DNA of 41,636 nt from Candidatus Nomurabacteria bacterium (lineage in GTDB: Bacteria > Patescibacteriota > Minisyncoccia > Phycocordibacterales > UBA9973), in NCBI GenBank assembly GCA_020846455.1, contig JADLDV010000017.1, positions 1-41,636 on the forward strand, given 5' to 3'. Below the pieces are notes generated by a model that was not told where the DNA came from, did no database searches, and saw nothing but the letters and a program-made list of their open reading frames with translations. Positions within the stretch are counted from its first letter, which is position 1, and every line of letters begins with the position of its first letter. Shown piece by piece: positions 19,075-26,783 of this stretch. Both the position numbers and the translations under genes were made by a program.

Positions 19075-19440
19075 ATGTTTTTCTTTCCTCTTATTGCGTT
19101 CGCAGAAGACTTCACCGTGCTTGATCTCATGAAGCGTCTGAATAAGTTCTTGATCAATCCTATTTTGACATTGGTCTTTATTCTCGCGATGCTCTATTTC
19201 CTCTACGGTGTATTCAAATACATCAAAGGAGGAGGTAATCCAAAAGATCGTGAGACAGGAGGGACTCACATCATGTACGGATTGATTGGGATGACTATTA
19301 TGTTTGGAGTATATGTCATTATGAATATTCTCCTTCGGACTGTGGGTATCGATGAGACACAGATTAATCCAGAGACAGGTGTGGTCAATGTCCCAGATCT
19401 CTCTCAAGAGTTCAATGTGCAGATTGATTCAAACCAATAA
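19075..19440 (+). CDS. T4SS/VirB2-like pilin family protein (6 of 6)
   Basis: MFFFPLIAFAEDFTVLDLMKRLNKFLINPILTLVFILAMLYFLYGVFKYIKGGGNPKDRETGGTHIMYGLIGMTIMFGVYVIMNILLRTVGI. Confidence 0.72.
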   Translation: MFFFPLIAFAEDFTVLDLMKRLNKFLINPILTLVFILAMLYFLYGVFKYIKGGGNPKDRETGGTHIMYGLIGMTIMFGVYVIMNILLRTVGIDETQINPETGVVNVPDLSQEFNVQIDSNQ

Positions 19441-19455
19441 AAGAAAGAAATAAAA

Positions 19456-19486
19456 AAAGCGTTGCATCTATGATGCAACGCTTTTG
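19456..19486. terminator. Terminator between pilin cluster and convergent membrane-protein gene
   Basis: AAAAGCGTTGCAT..ATGCAACGCTTTT hairpin. Confidence 0.8.
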
Positions 19487-19502
19487 CGTTGAAAGAACAT
19501 TC

Positions 19503-20225
19503 TTACAAATCAATCCGCGACCATATTTCTACAGTCGCAATGTAAGGCTTATCAGCGGGTTCAGTTCTGATTGTGATTTTTTTAACTTGTTGAGGGTTAA
19601 TATAATCACTTGGAACTTTTCCGTTTTGAAACCAGACATTTTCGTCATTGATTTTTACTTGGTATGGTTTGTTTGATTTCCAATACCACTTAACACGTTC
19701 ATGAGCATATGCAGGAATTTCATACACAATCTCATCGCCTTGTTGTATTTTCCATACTTTTCCTTCAAAGAAGGTTGGTATAATAAAAAGTACAATGGTG
19801 ATACCATACATGACGTTTTTGACCCACGCATGATCATCACTTAATTGGGAACCTGTAACAATACAACCTAGAATTGCTATATGGAAAATCCAAAAGCGAC
19901 TACTTTCATCAAATGCCCAATAATATGGAGCAAGTAATGGAGTATTTTTTGTGGTTAATAACAACAAAGCGTACACACAGAGTGGAATAACAGCAAGTTG
20001 TATTTGAGGAAGAGCCTCTTCTATCGGCTTTAACTTGAGGTCGTACACATCTTCATCGAGATATTTTTTGTAGCCGTCCAATATTTGTTGAATTATACCA
20101 AACTTCAACATCAGCCAAAGCGTTCCATAGAGCACTAATGCTATTAATGGATATGTTGCTGGTAAGTAGATTGCGGCAATGATAATACCTAGTATCCTCA
20201 TTGCCAAGAAAAATAAACTTTTCAT
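19503..20225 (-). CDS. Hypothetical multi-pass membrane protein
   Basis: 240 aa with several hydrophobic segments; adjacent to the SPFH-like gene. Confidence 0.65.
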   Translation of the reverse strand: MKSLFFLAMRILGIIIAAIYLPATYPLIALVLYGTLWLMLKFGIIQQILDGYKKYLDEDVYDLKLKPIEEALPQIQLAVIPLCVYALLLLTTKNTPLLAPYYWAFDESSRFWIFHIAILGCIVTGSQLSDDHAWVKNVMYGITIVLFIIPTFFEGKVWKIQQGDEIVYEIPAYAHERVKWYWKSNKPYQVKINDENVWFQNGKVPSDYINPQQVKKITIRTEPADKPYIATVEIWSRIDL

Positions 20226-20228
20226 TTA

Positions 20229-21425
20229 TTATTTAGTTTTAGTTTTAGGTTTAGTTTGAACATTTTTAGGATTTTTGTTCGAGGTATTTTTTGCAGACTC
20301 TGCGGCAACGATTGCGTTACCTACACCTCCTGTATTGTTCCCGAGAACGACAACAGATGCATTTGTGTTTTCGATTGCTTTTGCCATTAGCTCGGCATTT
20401 TTGTTTTCGAAATATACAGCAGTCATCTTGTTTTTATTGAGATTTTGGTAAAAACCTTTATGTTTGTTTTCTTTACCAAACAATGCGGCATTTTCTGCTT
20501 GTATTTTTACAACAGCTGCCTCCGCTTCTTCTTTGGAAGTTCTTGATAATGTAAACGTATTTTCAAGTTTTTCTTTGTTTGGTCCAGTAAATTCAAAATC
20601 GATATATGTAATATCTAGAATTTCTACACCAAGGTTTTTTATTTCCTCATGCTCGTTGATTATACCCTCACATTGCACAGAAAGACCTTCAGGGTCAGAT
20701 TCATGCTTAGTTTCATTTAGCCAATCGATAGTTTTACTACCCATAATATCACGAATTGTTGATTCTATTTTTTCATCAACAACTTCTAGTGCATTATCTG
20801 CGTTAAAACGAAATAAGTAGCCGTTATTGATTTGAAGTGTATACAGTATTTTGACTGCAATAGGAAGCATTTCGTTGTCTTCTTTTTTGCCACCTGTGCG
20901 TACTTTTGGTACGGTGTAATATTGGTATTTATATCTATAATGGTTTGTTAGCTGATTTGTGCGAGGCTTAACCTCGTTGTTGATATATTCAGTCCAACTC
21001 ATTTTCCATTCTAAAATTGTATATATACCAGGCGCTCCGCCTAAATAGATTACCCCAAGCCTTTTGGCTCGCTCTCTGTGAATTCCTTCAAGAAAATCAA
21101 ATTTTGAGTCATTGTCTTCCTTATTTTTATAAGGAAGAATATCCCAAACTGTTTTATTTTTATCGTACAAGGTTTTATTTTCAGGATCATTAACAAAGTG
21201 TCCAGGAATTTCAGCAATAAGTTTTTCAAATTGACCACCCTTAAGAATGATATACATTCTATTTGGTGTTGGTTTAAAATACCATGCTGGTTTCTCGATC
21301 TTTGCTTCAGGATCTTTTTTTGTTGCCATTTTCATGATAACTGGATCTAGTAAATCACCAATCCAATTAACCTTAACTGAAAAGATTTTGTTAAGGAATT
21401 TTCCAATTTTCTGTATTGTGTTCAT
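20229..21425 (-). CDS. SPFH/Band-7 domain-like protein
   Basis: NLGVEILDITYIDFEFTGPNKEKLENTFTLSRTSKEEAEAAVVKIQAENAALFGKENKHKGF resembles the SPFH tail; IVLKGGQFEKLIAEIPGHFVND-like N-terminus. Confidence 0.55.
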   Translation of the reverse strand: MNTIQKIGKFLNKIFSVKVNWIGDLLDPVIMKMATKKDPEAKIEKPAWYFKPTPNRMYIILKGGQFEKLIAEIPGHFVNDPENKTLYDKNKTVWDILPYKNKEDNDSKFDFLEGIHRERAKRLGVIYLGGAPGIYTILEWKMSWTEYINNEVKPRTNQLTNHYRYKYQYYTVPKVRTGGKKEDNEMLPIAVKILYTLQINNGYLFRFNADNALEVVDEKIESTIRDIMGSKTIDWLNETKHESDPEGLSVQCEGIINEHEEIKNLGVEILDITYIDFEFTGPNKEKLENTFTLSRTSKEEAEAAVVKIQAENAALFGKENKHKGFYQNLNKNKMTAVYFENKNAELMAKAIENTNASVVVLGNNTGGVGNAIVAAESAKNTSNKNPKNVQTKPKTKTK

Positions 21426-21540
21426 GTTATTTGTTTTTTAAAGAGTGAGTGATTATGTGATTTTTTCAATACACCATAAGGGAATTTGAGAAGGGGAAGA
21501 GGTGATACTGGAAAAATCACATAACTCTATTTCTGTATAT

Positions 21541-21569
21541 ATTATATCACCTTTATTATAAAAAGTCAA
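21541..21569 (-). promoter_or_regulatory. Sigma70-like promoter for the SPFH operon
   Basis: Minus strand TTGACT-17-TATAAT. Confidence 0.6.
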
Positions 21570-21587
21570 GTAGTGTGATATTCCAGG

Positions 21588-21635
21588 CACATAGCAAAAA
21601 AGACTGATAAAATCAGTCTTTTTTGCTATGTGCCT
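21588..21635 (-). terminator. Long hairpin terminator of tRNA-Leu(UAG), overlapping the tRNA 3' end
   Basis: AGGCACATAGCAAAAAAGACTGAT / ATCAGTCTTTTTTGCTATGTGCCT inverted repeat. Confidence 0.75.
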
Positions 21636-21712
21636 AGGAGAGGACTTGAACCTCCAATCCTTACGGAACTTGTTCCTAAGACAAGCGCGTATACCAATTC
21701 CGCCACCTAGGC
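21631..21712 (-). tRNA. tRNA-Leu (UAG)
   Basis: Cloverleaf: GCCTAGG acceptor, loop CTTAGGA, long variable arm, GGTTCAAGTCC T-arm; CCA not encoded. Confidence 0.93.
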
Positions 21713-21737
21713 ATTTTTGAACTATCTTAGTTCAAGG

Positions 21738-21810
21738 TGCCCTCAGTAGGATTCGAACCTACGACCATCTCCTTAAGAGGGAGTTGCTCTACCAACTGAG
21801 CTATGAAGGC
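21738..21810 (-). tRNA. tRNA-Lys (CUU)
   Basis: GCCTTCATAGCTCAGTTGGTAGAGCA..., loop CTCTTAA, GTAGGTTCGAATCCTAC. Confidence 0.93.
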
Positions 21811-21825
21811 GTGTTATGTTTTTTA

Positions 21826-21872
21826 TCACCATCTCCTCGAACGGAGTCGCTACAATTTAGCAGTGAAATGGT
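21826..21872 (-). pseudogene. tRNA-Lys-like degenerate fragment
   Basis: ACCATCTCC, GGAGT-GCT and CTACAATTTAGCAGTGAA align with the adjacent tRNA-Lys D- and anticodon-arm region. Confidence 0.4.
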
Positions 21873-21918
21873 ATATGAGGATTCTATCATATATTGATAT
21901 TTTTTCAATATATTGTAC

Positions 21919-22004
21919 TGGTGCCCGAGGTGGGACTCGAACCCACACGGCCGTGAAGCCAAAAAATTTTAAGTCTTTCGTGTCTACCATTCCACCACTC
22001 GGGC
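21919..22004 (-). tRNA. tRNA-Leu (UAA), CCA encoded
   Basis: GCCCGAG acceptor, loop CTTAAAA, variable arm, CTCGGGCACCA 3' end. Confidence 0.93.
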
Positions 22005-22100
22005 AAGTGATATTTTTAAAAACATCTAGGACTCTATCGGTCACGAGTTACTAAGTATATTTCTCCGTATTGCTCGAAATATACAAAGTACTCTCGACCC

Positions 22101-22184
22101 CAGCTCGTCTCCTTCGTTCCACTCAGGATGACTGCGCTTTTCGATTCCGCACACAGGCAAAGCAGTTTGCCTGTTCCTAGACCT
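22101..22184. repeat. tRNA-Cys-adjacent repeat: inverted tRNA-Cys 3' fragment split by a GCAAAGCAGTTTGC hairpin
   Basis: TTCGATTCCGC + acACAGGCAAAGCAGTTTGCCTGTt + CCTAGACCT; upstream CTCCTTCGTTCCACTCAGGATGA. Confidence 0.55.
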
Positions 22185-22207
22185 AATACACCCTTGCGGG
22201 TATATTG

Positions 22208-22279
22208 AGGTCTAGGGCGGAATCGAACCGCCGTATAAGAGTTTTGCAGACTCTTGCCTTACCACTTGGCGACTAGACC
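22208..22279 (-). tRNA. tRNA-Cys (GCA)
   Basis: GGTCTAG acceptor, GAGTCTGCAAAACTC anticodon arm, discriminator U. Confidence 0.93.
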
Positions 22280-22319
22280 ATTGTTATTGGTATATGTGTA
22301 TGAACACATATACACTCTA

Positions 22320-22658
22320 TCACAGAGATGATTTCTTGTCTTCTCGTGAAATCGCGTCTATCTGTTGTCTGTTTTTTTCTCCGTAATCAAGTGTCACATC
22401 GAGATGGGGAATTACTCGTGTTTCAAGTTTACCTTTGAGGTATTGTCGCACGCCACCAAGTTGTCTTTCGACAAAGTGCAAGGCTGCCTGCTCTTTTGAT
22501 TCTGGAAGTACTGAAATATAGACAGTCGCTTTTTTGAGGTCAGGTGATACAGTAATACGCGTCACACTGATGAGTGACAACGGAGAAGACTCTCGTTCAA
22601 GGAAGAATGCAATATGGTGACGAAGTTGTTCAGTTACTTTTTCTTGGCGAATAGACAT
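22320..22658 (-). CDS. rbfA: Ribosome-binding factor A
   Basis: SIRQEKVTEQLRHHIAFFL...ISVTRITVSPDLKKATVYISVLPE; downstream of infB. Confidence 0.9.
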   Translation of the reverse strand: MSIRQEKVTEQLRHHIAFFLERESSPLSLISVTRITVSPDLKKATVYISVLPESKEQAALHFVERQLGGVRQYLKGKLETRVIPHLDVTLDYGEKNRQQIDAISREDKKSSL

Positions 22659-22666
22659 AATGTAGA

Positions 22667-24166
22667 TTATAAAACTTTTACGAGGATTGCTTCTAATACA
22701 TCACCTGGGGCAATGTCTATTTTTGTTTCGATCATAAGTCCACACTCGGTATCAGTATCAACTTCTCGTGCTTTTGATTTACTTTGTTGAAGTTCAACAA
22801 TTGAACCTTTGCCGATCTCTGCTTCACGTCTCATAATACGTACATTTGCATCGGCATAGAATTTTCCTTCGATTACTTTACCGCCGAGCACTTGTCGGTC
22901 TTTTGTTCGAGAAAATGTTTTGATCACTTTCAATTTTCCAACAATCTCTGTTGTTTCTACTCGTGGGCGACGTGCTTCAATGAGTTCTTTGAGCCAGTCA
23001 GTAAGTTTGTAAATAATCTCAAATGTTTCAATGGTTACTTTTTGTTTTTCATTGAAATCACGAACAGATGCATCCATGCCTACATTGAAACCGACAATGA
23101 CTGCGTCTTCACTTCCTCCTGCGAGTTTGATATCAGCCTCACCGATAGCGCCGACACCTTTTTGAAGAATACGAAATGAGATAGATTCTGTTGCCATTTT
23201 ACGTACTTCTTTTTCAATCGCTTCTGCTGTTCCGTACACGTCTGTCTTGATAATAAGAGGGATAGTTTTTTGAGTTGTTTGTGTTGTATCGCCAGCTGTT
23301 TGACTGGTAGAATTTTCACATGTTGCTTGTGCTTTTTCTGCTTCTTTTTTTGTTCTGTATGCTTGGAAAATACTCCCTACTGGTGGAAGTTTGTCGAATC
23401 CGATGAGTCGTACTGGTTGAGAAGGAAATGCTTCTGATATTGTTTTACCAAGGAAGTTTTCCATGATTCTTGTTGTGGTGAGTGCACCTTCTGCTACGAC
23501 AAACATACCTTTTTCAAGAATACCATCTTTGATGATAAGTGATGCGGATACACCACGTTTTTTATCCATGTTTGATTCAATGACAATACCAACAGCTGGA
23601 ATAGAGATATCTGCTGTGTACTCATTCATGTCTGTCACAAGAAGCACAAGAGAGAGGAGTTGGTCCACACCTTGTCCTGTTTTTGCTGAAATTTCTGCAA
23701 ACGGAATATCTCCACCAAATCCTTCGATGTAGATGCCGTGTTCAACAAGGTCATTTTTTGTTCGTTCTGGATTTGCGCCTGGTTTGTCTATTTTGTTGAT
23801 TGCAACAATGTAGGGAACCTTGCTTTTGATAATTGTTTCGTAGGCTTCAAGTGTTTGTGTTTTTACACCGTCTTCTGCTGAGACGACAAGGATTGCTATC
23901 TCGGCAGTTTGTGCACCTCGAACACGCATACCAGAAAATGCCTCGTGTCCCGGCGTGTCAAGGAAGGTGATACGACGATCTGCACCATGTTCGTCTTTGT
24001 GAATAACTTCGTACGCAGAAATATGTTGGGTGATACCACCTGCTTCTTTGTCGACGATATTACTCTTGCGAATATAATCAAGGAGTGTTGACTTGCCGTG
24101 GTCGATGTGACCCATGACGACCACTACTGGTGCGCGAGATATGCTGTTTTTTGGATGTGTAGACAT
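22667..24166 (-). CDS. infB: Translation initiation factor IF-2 (short form)
   Basis: [62 protein letters not shown]; 499 aa. Confidence 0.96.
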   Translation of the reverse strand: MSTHPKNSISRAPVVVVMGHIDHGKSTLLDYIRKSNIVDKEAGGITQHISAYEVIHKDEHGADRRITFLDTPGHEAFSGMRVRGAQTAEIAILVVSAEDGVKTQTLEAYETIIKSKVPYIVAINKIDKPGANPERTKNDLVEHGIYIEGFGGDIPFAEISAKTGQGVDQLLSLVLLVTDMNEYTADISIPAVGIVIESNMDKKRGVSASLIIKDGILEKGMFVVAEGALTTTRIMENFLGKTISEAFPSQPVRLIGFDKLPPVGSIFQAYRTKKEAEKAQATCENSTSQTAGDTTQTTQKTIPLIIKTDVYGTAEAIEKEVRKMATESISFRILQKGVGAIGEADIKLAGGSEDAVIVGFNVGMDASVRDFNEKQKVTIETFEIIYKLTDWLKELIEARRPRVETTEIVGKLKVIKTFSRTKDRQVLGGKVIEGKFYADANVRIMRREAEIGKGSIVELQQSKSKAREVDTDTECGLMIETKIDIAPGDVLEAILVKVL

Positions 24167-24172
24167 TCGTGT

Positions 24173-24616
24173 TTATTTTTGGATAACTGAATATTCTTCA
24201 GTTGTTAATTCATGTGATGAATTGTGTTGTTGGATAGGTTTTGCAAACACGCTCATACGTTCTCGTGCGTACAAGCTTGAAACAACCACACCGTCACCTT
24301 CTTCATTGAGAAGTCCGATTGCAAAACTTTGATTGCTACCTGCATCTTCAAAAGGATTGAATCGCACCATTTTGGTATGGGTGATACTTTTACGAAGTCG
24401 TGTGTCAAGATTGTTTGTTGCTTCGATGAGAATATCACGGTCTTTTTCAAGTACTTGTATACGTGTTGCAATATGTACTAAGGCTTCTTCGTATGTTTTT
24501 GCATCAGTGCCAATCATAAACCGCTTTATTTTACGGCGTAAGTATATATGACTTCCAAGGAGTCCAATACAGATAACTGTCAAAAGACCAAGGGTGATGT
24601 TGACGTAACTAAACAT
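24173..24616 (-). CDS. DUF4446-like membrane-anchored protein
   Basis: N-terminal TM, then HTKMVRFNPFEDAGSNQSFAIGLLNEEGDGVVVSSLYARERMSVFAKPI; start at 24616 (MFSYVNITLG). Confidence 0.75.
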   Translation of the reverse strand: MFSYVNITLGLLTVICIGLLGSHIYLRRKIKRFMIGTDAKTYEEALVHIATRIQVLEKDRDILIEATNNLDTRLRKSITHTKMVRFNPFEDAGSNQSFAIGLLNEEGDGVVVSSLYARERMSVFAKPIQQHNSSHELTTEEYSVIQK

Positions 24617-24708
24617 AGGGAAAGTATATACTAAATAAGACTTTTTTACCAGCATTCGTATTCGCCGACAGTTTTCTTTTTCTGTAAACCAGTATATAGT
24701 ACACATAT

Positions 24709-25926
24709 ATGCAATCTCGAAAGAAGATCACAAAAAAAAGCAAGATTATTACACGACGATATTTTGATTATGCGGCGGCAACTCCTGTCGACCCGTTGGT
24801 GCAGAAAAAAATGCAGACATATGATGCGTGGCTTTTCCATAACGCAGGCACTATCTATAAAGAAGGAGTTCTTGCAGAGCAGGCACTTGAAGATGCTCGT
24901 GCCCGTATGGCAACCATGTTGCACGCAATGCCTGAAGAGGTTATTTTTACGAGCGGTGGTACAGAAAGTGATAATTTGGCATTGTATGGAATTCTCCGTG
25001 CATATCAAGGTAAGAAAAAACCACACATGATATTTTCTGCGATAGAACACAGTGCGGTATATGAATGGGCAGTACGCATGGTTGAACGAAAAGAAATTGA
25101 AGTAACATATCTTCCTGTTGACACTGAAGGTCAGGTTGACTTGAAGATACTCAAAGAATCAATTCGACCAGAAACAGTATTGATTTCAATTCAGTATGTG
25201 AATAGTGAGACAGGTACCATACAGCCTGTAAAAGATATTTCGCGTATTATGCGAAAATACCGTAAAGAACATGAGTCGGTTTATCCATACTTCCATACTG
25301 ATGCGGCACAAGCACCGCTGTATATACCGATACATCTTGATACTCTTGGAGTGGATCTACTTTCATTGAATGGTTCAAAGATATATGGACCACACCTTGG
25401 TTCGTTAGTTGTTCGTCGTGGAGTGTTATTCGAACCATTGTTTTATGGTGGCACACAAGAACATGGAAGACGAGCAGGGACTGTACATGTGAGTGCAGTG
25501 CTAGGGTTTGTTGAAGCGTTGTCACTTGCCGACAGTCGCCGAGAAAAAGATGCACTTCGACTTGGAAAACAACGGGCAAGTCTTGTAGACAAATTGGCAC
25601 AATTTCGACATGTGCATCTTCTCGGAAATTCTGATACGACAACTCCTGCGCATGTATTTATCAGTGTTGATCAATATCCGAGCGAGCTACTTGTGCTTGA
25701 ACTGGATGCGCGTGGAATAGCTGTTTCTTCACAAAGTGCATGTACTGTCGGTGGAGGAGAAATTTCACGGGTACACACAGCTGTCATGCAAGGTGCAGAC
25801 CATACTGCAGGTACAATTCGAATAACAATCGGAAGAATGACCACATCTAGTGATATACAAGCGCTTATACAGGCACTAAAAGATATTTTTAAAAAATATA
25901 CAGAGTGGTACGGAAATACCAAATAA
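24709..25926 (+). CDS. Cysteine desulfurase (NifS/IscS family)
   Basis: YFDYAAATPVDP, FTSGGTESDNLALYG, HTDAAQAPLYIPIHLDTLGVDLLSLNGSKIYGPHLGSLVVR, SSQSACTVGGGEISRV. Confidence 0.92.
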   Translation: MQSRKKITKKSKIITRRYFDYAAATPVDPLVQKKMQTYDAWLFHNAGTIYKEGVLAEQALEDARARMATMLHAMPEEVIFTSGGTESDNLALYGILRAYQGKKKPHMIFSAIEHSAVYEWAVRMVERKEIEVTYLPVDTEGQVDLKILKESIRPETVLISIQYVNSETGTIQPVKDISRIMRKYRKEHESVYPYFHTDAAQAPLYIPIHLDTLGVDLLSLNGSKIYGPHLGSLVVRRGVLFEPLFYGGTQEHGRRAGTVHVSAVLGFVEALSLADSRREKDALRLGKQRASLVDKLAQFRHVHLLGNSDTTTPAHVFISVDQYPSELLVLELDARGIAVSSQSACTVGGGEISRVHTAVMQGADHTAGTIRITIGRMTTSSDIQALIQALKDIFKKYTEWYGNTK

Positions 25927-25969
25927 TATATTTTTGTAATTTGATACTTTTCTCGTATACTGTTTGTAT

Positions 25970-26734
25970 ATGGACATCAAAGATCTTAACAAAACACAAA
26001 TCGTACTACTTTGTTTTCTTGTTGCATTCGTTAGTTCTATTGCTACTGGTATTACTGTTGTCAGATTGATGACTGAGCAAATTGCACTTTCAAGTCCACA
26101 ACCGGTGAATCGTATCATTAGACAGACGATTGAAAAAGTGGTTTCTCCAAAAGAAGATACGACGATCCCTGTTGTTGTGTCCGAAGAAGCACTCCTTGTT
26201 TCTGCTATAGAAACAGTCTCTCCTTATGTTGTGTCGATTAAGCGAACAACTCTTGAAGGTGAATCAAAAACAATTCTTGGTACTGTTATTGAAAACAACA
26301 CGGTCATTATCGATGCAACACACACAGTAGAAAATGCATCATATGGTATGGAAATAGGTGAGACTCCTGTACCAGTGACACTCAGTCACGTTTCAGATGG
26401 TATTGCGTATCTTACATTTACCCCTAGTGTCTCTACTGAAACTGCATTTTCAAAAAAACCTGTTTCTCTTGCAAAAACAATGCCAAAAAGTGGCCAAACA
26501 GTTTTTGGTTTTGATGGATTGCCACTTACGGTGATGCGAGGGATTGTCTCACGTATCACTCCTGCAACAGAAAACAATACTGCGACAATGATTACAACAC
26601 TTGTTGGACGATCACTTTTTTCAGGAACACCAATTGTAGATACTGCTGGAGTCATTGTTGGTATCGGTCTTGTTTCTGAAGGGGAAACAAAGGTCATTTC
26701 AAGTGCTGATGTGCTTGCTGGGATGAAAAAATAG
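25970..26734 (+). CDS. Membrane-anchored trypsin-like (DegP/HtrA-type) protease domain, divergent
   Basis: N-terminal TM; GTVIENNTVIIDATHTVENA, SDGIAYL, LFSGTPIVDTAGVIVGIG resemble the H/D/S positions. Confidence 0.6.
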   Translation: MDIKDLNKTQIVLLCFLVAFVSSIATGITVVRLMTEQIALSSPQPVNRIIRQTIEKVVSPKEDTTIPVVVSEEALLVSAIETVSPYVVSIKRTTLEGESKTILGTVIENNTVIIDATHTVENASYGMEIGETPVPVTLSHVSDGIAYLTFTPSVSTETAFSKKPVSLAKTMPKSGQTVFGFDGLPLTVMRGIVSRITPATENNTATMITTLVGRSLFSGTPIVDTAGVIVGIGLVSEGETKVISSADVLAGMKK

Positions 26735-26747
26735 CAAGAGTCAGACT

Positions 26748-26775
26748 TTGACAAATAAGATTTTATTAGTATAAT
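26748..26775 (+). promoter_or_regulatory. Consensus promoter of clpC-like gene
   Basis: TTGACA-16-TATAAT, -10 ends 8 nt before ATG 26784. Confidence 0.75.
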
Positions 26776-26783
26776 ATATATCT

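Noticed and set aside
21803-22054. ORF with [29 protein letters not shown]
   Set aside because: Antisense read-through of tRNA-Leu(UAA); a classic spurious tRNA-derived ORF.
22176-22215. tRNA-Cys downstream inverted repeat as an intrinsic terminator
   Set aside because: No U-run follows on the minus strand; better explained as an inverted tRNA fragment.
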